Shown: positions 38,835-48,272 of the stretch, piece by piece
Position numbering within the stretch: position 1 is the first letter of the stretch
How the letters are laid out: the number at the start of each line of letters is the position of its first letter
Notes under the pieces: model-generated
What the model saw: the letters and a program-made list of their open reading frames with translations, nothing else
The model's database searches: none
What the model was told of the DNA's origin: nothing
Made by a program: the position numbers and the translations under genes
Assembly: GCF_028649535.1 (NCBI RefSeq)
Contig: NZ_JAQSJE010000004.1
Coordinates: 1-64,000 of the forward strand
Origin: Mannheimia cairinae
GTDB taxonomy: Bacteria > Pseudomonadota > Gammaproteobacteria > Enterobacterales > Pasteurellaceae
Direction of reading: 5' to 3'
Length of the DNA: 64,000 nt

Positions 38835-41800
38835 TTACTTTATAACTTTTATTGCTATTAATGTTTGATAGTTTGAATTTTGAATAATAGCAGATTCTCT
38901 AACAGTATTCAGGCGCTCTACTTGTTCTTTTATACTCCTATTAAAATCGAAATTAAATAATTTATTTACCTGTATATTCCAATATCCCATACCTTGATCA
39001 AAGAAAATTTGGATTTTTTTGCCTGATTTAAACGTTAGAGTTAAAGAGCGGCTGTGAGGTAAATTCCAATTATTAGATTGAATATCCATTTGTACATCTA
39101 AACCTACGCGTTCTGTGAGATATTGTTGGGTAACAGATTTATAATCTACTAATTTTTTCCAATCATGTTTCAATAAACGTGGAGTTAAAGAATTATCATT
39201 CTCTATGAATACAGATTGTACACTAATAGTTGGTTTCGATTTTGCTGAAAAACTCTTTAAAACTTCTGCTAGTAGTAAAATCATTATAGGGTTTCTCAAA
39301 TAACGATCACGATAATATAGGTTTATAACTTCATCACTCTCCCACAATGTTTGTAACTTACTTTCTTGTTTTTCTATTAAAATTTTCAGACCTCTACCAA
39401 ATTGATTAAGTGGCTTTTCACTTAATTCACTAGAAAGCTCTAATACAATTTGATTAGTAGAATTTAAATTTCTTTCAAATATTAATTCATCTCCAACAAT
39501 TAAAGGTTCATCATAGGAATAAATAACAATATCTTTGGTATTTAGCCAATTTTCACCTAAGTGTTTAGCCTGATTATCTGTTGTAGCAAGCGTAATCCAA
39601 CCTTTCTCTGTTCTTGCTTGATAAACAATACTGTTATTGACACTTGAAGAAATAAAGCTAATATCTAATTGTTTTAACTGGGCAAAGTAATCTTGAATTT
39701 CTGAATTATATTTCTCTTGAGGTAATACAAACTTAATATTTATATCTTCTGATAATAAGGGTAACAGTTGATGACGAATCTGCGAGAAAGACAACTGCCA
39801 TTCATTGCTATTTTCAGATAGAACAAATCTTATTTCACTTATTTTTTGATTAACTAGATCTCGCAATTTTTCAGTTAAACTTAAAGTACTATATTTTCCA
39901 TTCTGAATAAGATTTTGGTACTCTGGTGGCAAATACAAATGATTTGTCAACGTCCCTAACCATTGCAAAGCATTCTGGCGATTAAGTTTATCTACATCAA
40001 AACGTGAATCATTTTCTAATAAACAAGCAGAACAGTAAGCATCGCAATGATGATCACAGTTTAGTATATTGACCATTTTTTCTAATATAGAATCAATGTG
40101 ATGAATGGCATTACTAGAAAAACCAGCTCCTCCCGATACAGTGTCAAAAAGCTGTAATGCAAAGCTGTGCTGATGCCCTGATAAAATAATAGGACGAATA
40201 CTATATTGTATTTCGTTAATAGATATGCCCAGCTGCTCAGTTAAAGCTCTGCGTAATGTAACAGCAAGGGTAGTTGCGATTGCTCGATCTGCTTTGCTAC
40301 TATTCAAATACCCATTTTCAGGACTACGCAAAATCAGTTCGAAAACATCAGTATAAGTAGAAACACCTAGATGTATATTAGGCAAGATACTACCTGTACA
40401 ATGTGCCCGTCTCTCTCCATCTTTAATATTTACCGCTTTTGGCGAAAAATGCTGTGATTTAGGATCGGTAGGGTTAAGTTTTGCTGGAAATTCCTCATCT
40501 TTCGTCATCGACTCTGCTCGTCCACATCCCATACAAACTGCATAGCCTTTTCCACCAAAACCTGAGTTATGATAGAACACATGTCCCTGGCTATCAGCTC
40601 TCATAAATCCTAATTCAGGATACGGCAATGGTTTCATATCTCCTTTTGCAATAACCCAAGCATTTTGTATTGGTAAAAAATGATTTTCTGCTACATTATT
40701 CGAAATCGGCTGATAGAAATCAACTACAAAACCTGTTGGCTGAACAGTACGTTTCTGGTAATCCATAGGAATAGCACAATCACAATTTGAACATTGTAAT
40801 TTGCCATATTTCTCCGCACCTGTTTCATAGCCTGATTCTCCACATTGAGGACAGCGCCAAGCTAAATCAAATTGCTGAGCTTCTTTGGCATTAGGTTCAT
40901 AAATTTTTTGCCAATTTAATGTAATACCGACACTTCTATATACAATACCATCTAAGGCAATATCAACACCTGGTGCATATTCACGGATAGCAACTGGGAG
41001 TTCTCGTGTTGGTAATGATTTTACTTTCTTTGTTTTTCCCTCTTTTTGTTCTTTTACTTGATTTATATTGTCAGTAACCAATTCAACAATATTAGTTGGA
41101 AAACCGTAAGAAGGTAGAAATGTTTTTTGTGCTAATGTTGTTAGCAGATATGCATCACATAGCCGTTTTTTCTCCTGTGTTAAGCTATATTGGTAGTGTC
41201 CATTAGCCTTCCTTAATTCCTCAGTAATATATGTAAAATCAGACTGCCACCGTTTTGTTATATAGCCCATTTGTTGCTCTGCTTTGGCAAAAATTTGTTT
41301 TATAGAATAACTTTGCAAACAAGTTCCCCTCAAAATACGGAAAATCTTGTTTTGATATAGATCTTGATTTTTCTTATTTAATAGCCATACCTGGAATTTT
41401 TTAGCAAATGAGAGGCTATTTTCTGAGTCTATCTTTTCGAAAAACCATTCAGTTGTTAATCTTGTGCGTTCTTTAGTTATCCCTAATGTTAATAAAAATT
41501 TCCCGAGTAAAAATGCATTCAAATGACGTTGTACTAATTTTTGTGAACTGAATTCTACATAAGGTGCTGGGATGGGAGTTGAAAACGCCCATTTGGGATT
41601 TGCAAAAACAGCCTGATCGTGAGGATTATCTTTACATAACGTAAAGCTAATTGCTCTTGATTCTTTAGAGCGACCAGCACGACCAGCACGCTGTAAATAA
41701 TTAGCAGGGTGTGGTGGTACATTGTTCATTATTACTGCCATAATACCGCCAATATCAACTCCCATTTCCATTGTCGTTGAGCAATTTAAGACATTTTTTC

Positions 41801-44800
41801 TGCCTTGCTTGAATTCGTCTTCATACTCTTCTAATCGTTTACTATTCTGCTGTGCTGAATGTTCAGCAACTGTATAATAAATCCCACCTTCAACAGCGCT
41901 ATCATTTATATTTGTCCATAAATTTTGCTCTCTTAGTTTTTGGATATCTTTGTTCTCATAAATTTGTTGGCGAGTTAGCTCTAGAGCTTCAAGAAAATCA
42001 TCACTATCTTTGAACTCCCACAGAGCAGGTAATTTTATCTCTTCGCATTTAAATTCTGCAAAGTCAGGAGTCTTGGATAGCTCCCTGAAAGCAGAAGGCA
42101 AATAAGGTGTAAATCCTTTGAATGTTGTATCCAACAATTTATTACTAATCGGACAAATATAAGCCTTATGCATTAATGCTAGGCTAACATTATGTTCATT
42201 ATCTTGAGGCTGATGTCCAAAATCTAAACGATATTTTTTATCTGATTCAGTCAAGATTTGTAGCTGGACTAATTCTGTCCAAGCAGCTTTTAGCCACTCA
42301 TTGAGGATATCGGTATCTTTCTTATTCTTTGGATTTAGATTTGTACCAGCAGAAAGTAAGCTAATTAAACGCTGTTGATTAGTCTTTCCTTCCTTAACTT
42401 GTATCCAATGACGAATGCCTTTTTGTTCATCATCTTGAGATGTAGGGCTAATAAGCCGTTGCTCATACATTGGAATTCCAATCCAACGTTTCAATCCTTG
42501 CTCAATTTCAACAAAAATACGTTCCCTAACATAGAAATCTAGGGAAGTTTTTAAAAAATCTTGCCAATCTTTTAAAGTGAGTCCATATCGCTCCCAATAG
42601 TTTGGAGTATATTTGATTTTTTCTAATGCTGGATAAACTAACTTAACTAATCCTTGTGTTTCTAAGTTATTACGATTTTTAGGGCGACGAGAAAATTCTC
42701 TTAACAGTAGTAACCTTGCAAGTTTTATTGAGCCATCGGTTTTATCAAAGACAGTTGGAGCTAATCGATGATTTTCTTCCAGCATTACTAAGCCAATATC
42801 TTTAGCAATTTCAGCTTCCATTTCTTTCCATGGTTTTGCAAGCGGTTGTATTTCGCCCTCATTCTGCAAATAATCTTCAACTTCTTTTTTTTCATCTTTA
42901 TTCCAATGGAAAATGGTTTCAGCTAATAAATTGAACTGTTTTCTTAATGTAATCTTATCGATCCCTTGTATTTGTGATTTTAATTTTGGAGATAAATTTG
43001 TTTTTAATTCAATGGAATTTTTTAGTTTTTTGACTACAAGCCCACGAAGGCGAGAACGTTCAGCATCTTGTTGCATTTTTATAGTTAGTTTCGCAGTTCC
43101 TTGTCTGCTATCAGTAAAGGTTATAAGACGTTTTCCTCTACTTGGTTTGCTGAGTTTATCTTTTTCAATCTCAGAGCAGTACTCTAATAAAGTTGGTACC
43201 AAATTCATTGCATATAGAGGGATACCAAGTAAACTACGACGCATAGCTTTGCCATAAGCTCCTTTCCCTGAATGGTTACAAACGGAGCAAATGAGGCTGT
43301 CATGATTAAGTTGATGGTAGTGTATACTTCCGCCTTTCAGGTCTTGAGATTTTCCTTCCCGATCAAATTGACGAGGAATGTAGTAAGTAGGATTAGGATT
43401 TAAGCTAAGTAATATTTCTTCCTGTGGGAGTAGTTCTAGTTGTTCTGGTACTTCTAAATTTTCAGCATCATTTTCATCTAATAAGGCAAATTCATCTTCT
43501 ACTTTTCCTGTCCATTGTTTTAGTTGATCATCTTGTAAGGTCGCTAATAAATGTGGTGTATTACATTCCTCGCAAAATACCAATTCAAGTACCGCAGCAC
43601 CACAATCACATTTAGCTCTTTGTTGAGTAAATACTTTTCCCAAAGACCAAGATGATTTTAGTAATGTGTCTTGCTTAGAACAGCAGTTAGGATCAATACA
43701 ACACCATAGTCCAGACAGAGTTCGCTGAAAATAGTGTGAGCGTAATTTTAAGAATGCTTCTCCATTTTCTTCCTCTTTTGTTCCAGTGCAAAGATCAAGC
43801 CATCGGTAGAGTTCCTGCTCTGAAAGTTCAGTAAATTCAGATAGTGCCTCTTTTACTGAGCGAACTCGTTTCGCAAAAAAATGGCGAATTTTTACCGCTA
43901 GTGGGCAACTGAGTAGGGCACTAAATCGTTCTTTAGAAACATCTTGTTCGCTTTCTATTTGCTCAATCTCTTCTAATATCAAAGATTTTGGTGGGAGGAT
44001 AGATAGTTCAGGAATTTGGCGAGATCCACCAATGACAGAAATTTGACTTTCTGAGATATTTGCTAGATGGGATAAATAACGTTTAAGCTGATTCTCTGCA
44101 TCTGAGCCTGCAATAGTAGCAGAGGTAGCAACAAAGCGAATATTCTCAGCTTCTACATCAAATGCATTCATTACTCGGCGTAATTGTAAGGCTAGCTCAG
44201 CTGCTTGAGAACCTATATAAGTATGAGCTTCATCAAGTATAATCCAGCGTAATTTACCTTTTGATTTATTGAGTATAGGAGCGTCGACTTGACGAATGAG
44301 CATGTGTTCTAACATTGTACCGTTAGTGACCAAAATTGGAGGAGGAGTTTCTCGTAGAAGCTCTCGAGATAAAATTGTTTGGGGAAAACGTTTTTGCTCA
44401 TCTTTTACATTATCTGAAAATTCTTCTGTATTTCCATTATAAAGACAGAAACGGATTTTATTTCCAAAATGCTCTGTCCAAGCTTGTAAACGCTCACGTT
44501 GAGAGCTTATCAGTGCGTTAAGTGGATATAAAAATAATGCTCTCACCCCAACTAACGGTTGATTATCTTGGGACATCTCTCGATATAAATCTTCCAACAC
44601 TGGTACCATAAAACATTCGGTTTTACCTGAACCTGTACCGCTTGTAATAATACGAGATTGAGGTTTATCGGATAAGAGATCTTTCCAAGCTTTGTATTGA
44701 TGTTTGAAAGGAGCCCAAGATTTCTTGAAAGCATACCGTTCATTACTTTGGGCATCTAAGGCATTAACAACGGCTTCTGACAGCAGATTTTCTTTTACTA

Positions 44801-44999
44801 AGTGTGCCATAGTTTGAGAATGCATTTCCCAAGCAAACATAGGCTCGAAGACTGGCTCTGTTACAAGAGGTTCATTGTCACTTAATTGCTTGCTCAAGTA
44901 GTTTCTCAGAGGTGGGTAACTAATACCTAAAATACTAAGGGTGGCTTCTTTCGCTTTGTTGTTAGCTTGATTTCTTAATGCAGCAAAATAGGGCTTCAT
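38835..44999 (-). CDS. druE: Druantia-type giant helicase DruE (DUF1998)
   Basis: A 2054-residue protein with an N-terminal SF2 helicase: Walker A TSGTGSGKT near residue 120, ILDEAH near 253, ATSATIAGS near 291, and the QRAGRAGRS motif near 1103. A C-terminal DUF1998/MZB region has the cysteines of CDHHCDAYCSACLL near 1653, after DTVSGGAGF. Another zinc cluster (CPQCGES...CSNCDC) lies near 1390. The size and layout match DruE, the marker of Druantia anti-phage systems. It starts immediately after the druH stop, with AAGGATAAG as ribosome-binding site. The gene appears intact. Mechanism in Druantia is not settled. Confidence 0.8.
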   Translation of the reverse strand: MKPYFAALRNQANNKAKEATLSILGISYPPLRNYLSKQLSDNEPLVTEPVFEPMFAWEMHSQTMAHLVKENLLSEAVVNALDAQSNERYAFKKSWAPFKHQYKAWKDLLSDKPQSRIITSGTGSGKTECFMVPVLEDLYREMSQDNQPLVGVRALFLYPLNALISSQRERLQAWTEHFGNKIRFCLYNGNTEEFSDNVKDEQKRFPQTILSRELLRETPPPILVTNGTMLEHMLIRQVDAPILNKSKGKLRWIILDEAHTYIGSQAAELALQLRRVMNAFDVEAENIRFVATSATIAGSDAENQLKRYLSHLANISESQISVIGGSRQIPELSILPPKSLILEEIEQIESEQDVSKERFSALLSCPLAVKIRHFFAKRVRSVKEALSEFTELSEQELYRWLDLCTGTKEEENGEAFLKLRSHYFQRTLSGLWCCIDPNCCSKQDTLLKSSWSLGKVFTQQRAKCDCGAAVLELVFCEECNTPHLLATLQDDQLKQWTGKVEDEFALLDENDAENLEVPEQLELLPQEEILLSLNPNPTYYIPRQFDREGKSQDLKGGSIHYHQLNHDSLICSVCNHSGKGAYGKAMRRSLLGIPLYAMNLVPTLLEYCSEIEKDKLSKPSRGKRLITFTDSRQGTAKLTIKMQQDAERSRLRGLVVKKLKNSIELKTNLSPKLKSQIQGIDKITLRKQFNLLAETIFHWNKDEKKEVEDYLQNEGEIQPLAKPWKEMEAEIAKDIGLVMLEENHRLAPTVFDKTDGSIKLARLLLLREFSRRPKNRNNLETQGLVKLVYPALEKIKYTPNYWERYGLTLKDWQDFLKTSLDFYVRERIFVEIEQGLKRWIGIPMYEQRLISPTSQDDEQKGIRHWIQVKEGKTNQQRLISLLSAGTNLNPKNKKDTDILNEWLKAAWTELVQLQILTESDKKYRLDFGHQPQDNEHNVSLALMHKAYICPISNKLLDTTFKGFTPYLPSAFRELSKTPDFAEFKCEEIKLPALWEFKDSDDFLEALELTRQQIYENKDIQKLREQNLWTNINDSAVEGGIYYTVAEHSAQQNSKRLEEYEDEFKQGRKNVLNCSTTMEMGVDIGGIMAVIMNNVPPHPANYLQRAGRAGRSKESRAISFTLCKDNPHDQAVFANPKWAFSTPIPAPYVEFSSQKLVQRHLNAFLLGKFLLTLGITKERTRLTTEWFFEKIDSENSLSFAKKFQVWLLNKKNQDLYQNKIFRILRGTCLQSYSIKQIFAKAEQQMGYITKRWQSDFTYITEELRKANGHYQYSLTQEKKRLCDAYLLTTLAQKTFLPSYGFPTNIVELVTDNINQVKEQKEGKTKKVKSLPTRELPVAIREYAPGVDIALDGIVYRSVGITLNWQKIYEPNAKEAQQFDLAWRCPQCGESGYETGAEKYGKLQCSNCDCAIPMDYQKRTVQPTGFVVDFYQPISNNVAENHFLPIQNAWVIAKGDMKPLPYPELGFMRADSQGHVFYHNSGFGGKGYAVCMGCGRAESMTKDEEFPAKLNPTDPKSQHFSPKAVNIKDGERRAHCTGSILPNIHLGVSTYTDVFELILRSPENGYLNSSKADRAIATTLAVTLRRALTEQLGISINEIQYSIRPIILSGHQHSFALQLFDTVSGGAGFSSNAIHHIDSILEKMVNILNCDHHCDAYCSACLLENDSRFDVDKLNRQNALQWLGTLTNHLYLPPEYQNLIQNGKYSTLSLTEKLRDLVNQKISEIRFVLSENSNEWQLSFSQIRHQLLPLLSEDINIKFVLPQEKYNSEIQDYFAQLKQLDISFISSSVNNSIVYQARTEKGWITLATTDNQAKHLGENWLNTKDIVIYSYDEPLIVGDELIFERNLNSTNQIVLELSSELSEKPLNQFGRGLKILIEKQESKLQTLWESDEVINLYYRDRYLRNPIMILLLAEVLKSFSAKSKPTISVQSVFIENDNSLTPRLLKHDWKKLVDYKSVTQQYLTERVGLDVQMDIQSNNWNLPHSRSLTLTFKSGKKIQIFFDQGMGYWNIQVNKLFNFDFNRSIKEQVERLNTVRESAIIQNSNYQTLIAIKVIK

Positions 45000-47900
45000 T
45001 TACTTATCCTTATTTTCAAATAGTTGTATTGCATATAAATAGACGGAATTAAACCATTCTGAATCAAATTCCATTAACATTTTAAATGTATAAAAATCTT
45101 TGTCTTCTAGCGGGCGTAAACTATCAATAGATGATATTCCACAAGTAACTTCTGCAGCAAAAAATGGAAATAAAATCACAGCTTGTTGATAACCGTGTTC
45201 AATAGTAAAAGGTAAGGTTATCCGTTTTTCATTAGCCCAATTATATAATTCATACCCAAACTCATGAATCCAATATCGGTCAAGGTTTTTATTCTTCAAA
45301 TCTTGATGCCAAGTAGGAAGAATATATCTAGCCATTTCCTCAGTAAACTTATTATCAGTATTTTTTAGGCTAGACACAAAATGATAAATTTGCTCTGTCT
45401 TATGATTAATAATAGGGGAAATAAGCTCTTTTGGTACTATTTGATTAAGTAGTTCTAATTTATTTTTCCAAAGATACTTTGGAACTAGAACCCAAATAAC
45501 ATTAAATTCATTCTGAAAATGCTCCATTACTTTTTCTATGTCAGAGGACCTCACAATAAATGTCGTTAATGCTTCACTATTTCTTACTAGTTCTTTCCAG
45601 ATTAAAAATGTAGATAGAGGTAAATAGCTGAAATTTTGATAAAGCTTATTTAAGTAATCCCATCCAGAATGATTTAAATCATTTGCCATTTTGTTTAATA
45701 CTAACTGAATACTTTCAGAGTAGCTCTCTGGTGGTAATGCAATTGCTTGTTGTAATTCACCTTTTATTTCTGATTGCATGGTTGATGGTATAAGTCTCGC
45801 TCTGCTTTGTAGAGATGAATCGGCACTAGGAATAACTAATCCTGCAGGAAAACGATTATTTGGTAACAAGAAATCGCCAGATTCATTTTTCTCCAGTTTA
45901 ATACATTCAAGATCAGTTAAAGAAATATATTCTAAATGAATGTCATTATGATACTCTCCGACACTAATATAATTACCTATAATATTGATTTCTGTTTTAT
46001 ATAGTGTGATATTTATTTGTCTAATGATACGACCATTTTGGCTAATAGTAACTTTAACTTGCTCGTCTAAATTCTTGGAGATAGAGAATAAAGAATAAAT
46101 CTCAGGCTTAAATTCATTTAAACTCATTTCTAATGGAGTATCTTGAACGAGATATTTAAAGTTATAATTATTCTTTTGAGAATTTTCAAAATCAATAGAA
46201 TAAATTGTATCTGAATTGATATCTGGATAAAAAAGAATTTGGCTACCTAGAAGTTCTTGAGTAGATAGAGATTGAAATAACGAAATCTCTTGTCCAGTGT
46301 TACTTAAAATTTGTACTCCAGTTGAAGGAAAAGGTAAAGTAATTTCAACTTTTGACAGTAAATTGAATGCAAGTCCAATAGTAAACTTTGATTTAAATAT
46401 ACCAGTATTTTTTATTAATAACTGTTTGCTATAAGTATCACTGATAGGGCTAACCTTGCTTTCCAATTCAGGGGTGTAAGGTTTATAAATAATAAAGTTT
46501 CTATTAGAATTAAAGGTTATACTACCTTCTTTAGCATTATTTGACTTATTTAATATAATCTTAAAATCTTCAGGTAAAATAGCGACTTTTTGTTTGAAAA
46601 TTAAGTTTCCTTCTTTATCTAAGATCCTGGCAGATTGTTCTCCATAAGTTAAATTTCCATTATCCTCTTGTTCTATGGACAGTCTGAACTCATCATCAGA
46701 CTGACTGATTTTAGGAATCCCTAAATAAATAGGTCTACCGTTTGGAGTAAAATAAGGTAACACTTTCCCGACTAATTTTAACTTTTTCTTTAGTTTTTCG
46801 TTTTGAGTAGAAATATAGAATTTCTCATTATTATAGATGATGTTTATCTTACCCGATAATAGATAATGTACATAGCCATTAAATATACCATTTTCAACTA
46901 GTTCTGAATATTTATCTTGTAACTGGAAATTTATATTTTGTTTAGTTATTACATATAGAATATCAGACTTTTTCTGTATACTGCCAGAACCAATGATCTT
47001 ATGTGGATAATCACTTTGTAAGATCAGTGGCATTTCTTCAATATTTATCTCACTTTCTGGAATTATTTCTTTATAAACAATAGCACCTTGCTGTTCTAAT
47101 ACTATAAATAGTGGTAATTTAATCTCTTTTCTATGGGTTTGGATATGCGATTGGCGTAACATTACTACATATTCTGTATTGGTTTTCTCTGAAACAACAT
47201 AAGCAGAACCAATATGGGCTAAACGGTTAGTCCCCTCATATAAACTGAGTTGGCAGCGGCTCTCATTTAGACGGGATTGAGAATTGATTGAAATCTGTTT
47301 AGTAAAGCTTATCTCTACTTGAATTTGTAATCTTTCTACATCAACTAGAAATTGTTTTAATATATAGGATTCATTATTTTTAATATATTTTTTACGAACT
47401 GTAGCTGAACTGTCAATTAGATTTGCTAGAAATTTGTCTGCTGTATCATTCTTTAAAGGAATAGGGAAATCCATTTTCCAGTCTGGATAGATTGTGTCTA
47501 GGTGTTTAGCAGGATATTCATATTCTGATAGAGAATATTTCTCTACAAGTGAAGCAATCTGTGTCGCCATATTTGTAATTAAGGATAATGTTGTTTCTCC
47601 TTTTAGAGCTTCAGGAAAATAAGTAAGATAAGGTATTAATAACAATGGTTCTAAGAGAATTTGGGGATTTTGTGTAGAGAATTCTAATATTTTTCTAAAT
47701 AATTCTTGGAATTTACTATCTTCAGAAATAAGTAAAGAATAAGGTAAACCACCTTCACGATAGACAGAACCTAAATAGCTGTGGCGTTCTTGTTGATTAT
47801 AACGAACAATGCTCCTTTTCCAGTATTTGAAACCAACCTGAATAACGCTTGTTCTTGCAGTACTATCTAGTTGGATGCCAAGAGATTGCATAATACCATT

Positions 47901-48143
47901 CCAGCTCCATCCCTCTTGGTATTCTCTACGATACCATTCTGCAGAGTATAAGCAAAATAGAGCAGATGAAATGGTGCTAGAAGAGCTTATTTGATATTGA
48001 TGGTTATGTAATAACCGCTTTAATTGTTCAAATTCATTGTCAGTCATTCTATAAGTATAAAGAGGTTTACCATTTGCTTGATTTAATCCTCTTGTAGCGA
48101 GAAATTTTTTAAGCCAAGATGACATATTATCATTTAGTAACAT
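45000..48143 (-). CDS. druH: Druantia type III protein DruH
   Basis: A 1047-residue protein with no motif I can name. Its start (SSWLKKFLATRGL...GKPLYTYRMTDNEFEQL) resembles the STY4851/ECs_5259 family that accompanies giant DUF1998 helicases. Type III Druantia is defined by a druH-druE pair, so the partner, size and order support the call. GAGG seven bases before the ATG at 48143 sets the start. The centre is rich in beta-type repeats without clear catalytic residues. It is A/T-rich compared with valS. Confidence 0.72.
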   Translation of the reverse strand: MLLNDNMSSWLKKFLATRGLNQANGKPLYTYRMTDNEFEQLKRLLHNHQYQISSSSTISSALFCLYSAEWYRREYQEGWSWNGIMQSLGIQLDSTARTSVIQVGFKYWKRSIVRYNQQERHSYLGSVYREGGLPYSLLISEDSKFQELFRKILEFSTQNPQILLEPLLLIPYLTYFPEALKGETTLSLITNMATQIASLVEKYSLSEYEYPAKHLDTIYPDWKMDFPIPLKNDTADKFLANLIDSSATVRKKYIKNNESYILKQFLVDVERLQIQVEISFTKQISINSQSRLNESRCQLSLYEGTNRLAHIGSAYVVSEKTNTEYVVMLRQSHIQTHRKEIKLPLFIVLEQQGAIVYKEIIPESEINIEEMPLILQSDYPHKIIGSGSIQKKSDILYVITKQNINFQLQDKYSELVENGIFNGYVHYLLSGKINIIYNNEKFYISTQNEKLKKKLKLVGKVLPYFTPNGRPIYLGIPKISQSDDEFRLSIEQEDNGNLTYGEQSARILDKEGNLIFKQKVAILPEDFKIILNKSNNAKEGSITFNSNRNFIIYKPYTPELESKVSPISDTYSKQLLIKNTGIFKSKFTIGLAFNLLSKVEITLPFPSTGVQILSNTGQEISLFQSLSTQELLGSQILFYPDINSDTIYSIDFENSQKNNYNFKYLVQDTPLEMSLNEFKPEIYSLFSISKNLDEQVKVTISQNGRIIRQINITLYKTEINIIGNYISVGEYHNDIHLEYISLTDLECIKLEKNESGDFLLPNNRFPAGLVIPSADSSLQSRARLIPSTMQSEIKGELQQAIALPPESYSESIQLVLNKMANDLNHSGWDYLNKLYQNFSYLPLSTFLIWKELVRNSEALTTFIVRSSDIEKVMEHFQNEFNVIWVLVPKYLWKNKLELLNQIVPKELISPIINHKTEQIYHFVSSLKNTDNKFTEEMARYILPTWHQDLKNKNLDRYWIHEFGYELYNWANEKRITLPFTIEHGYQQAVILFPFFAAEVTCGISSIDSLRPLEDKDFYTFKMLMEFDSEWFNSVYLYAIQLFENKDK

Positions 48144-48184
48144 ATAAATACCTCTTTAAATATTTATTGAATAACGTTCAACCA

Positions 48185-48233
48185 ACAAGCAGTCAAATTA
48201 TTACAAAATAATGTAAAAATTTGACCGCTTGTC
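48185..48233 (-). repeat. uptake signal pair between druH and valS
   Basis: An imperfect core (ACAAGCAGTC) at 48185-48194 faces a perfect one (GACCGCTTGT) at 48223-48232, with A/T tails between. It lies just downstream of the valS stop, where it may act as a terminator, and upstream of druH. Confidence 0.7.
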
Positions 48234-48272
48234 TATTCATTATAGTGCTTCAATTTCACTATATTGGGTTTG
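48230..48272 (+). repeat. valS 3' end, right copy of the 43-bp direct repeat
   Basis: Identical to 38748-38790. This copy is the true end of the valS gene (its stop codon is at 48240-48242), so the valS reading frame was preserved. Confidence 0.88.
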
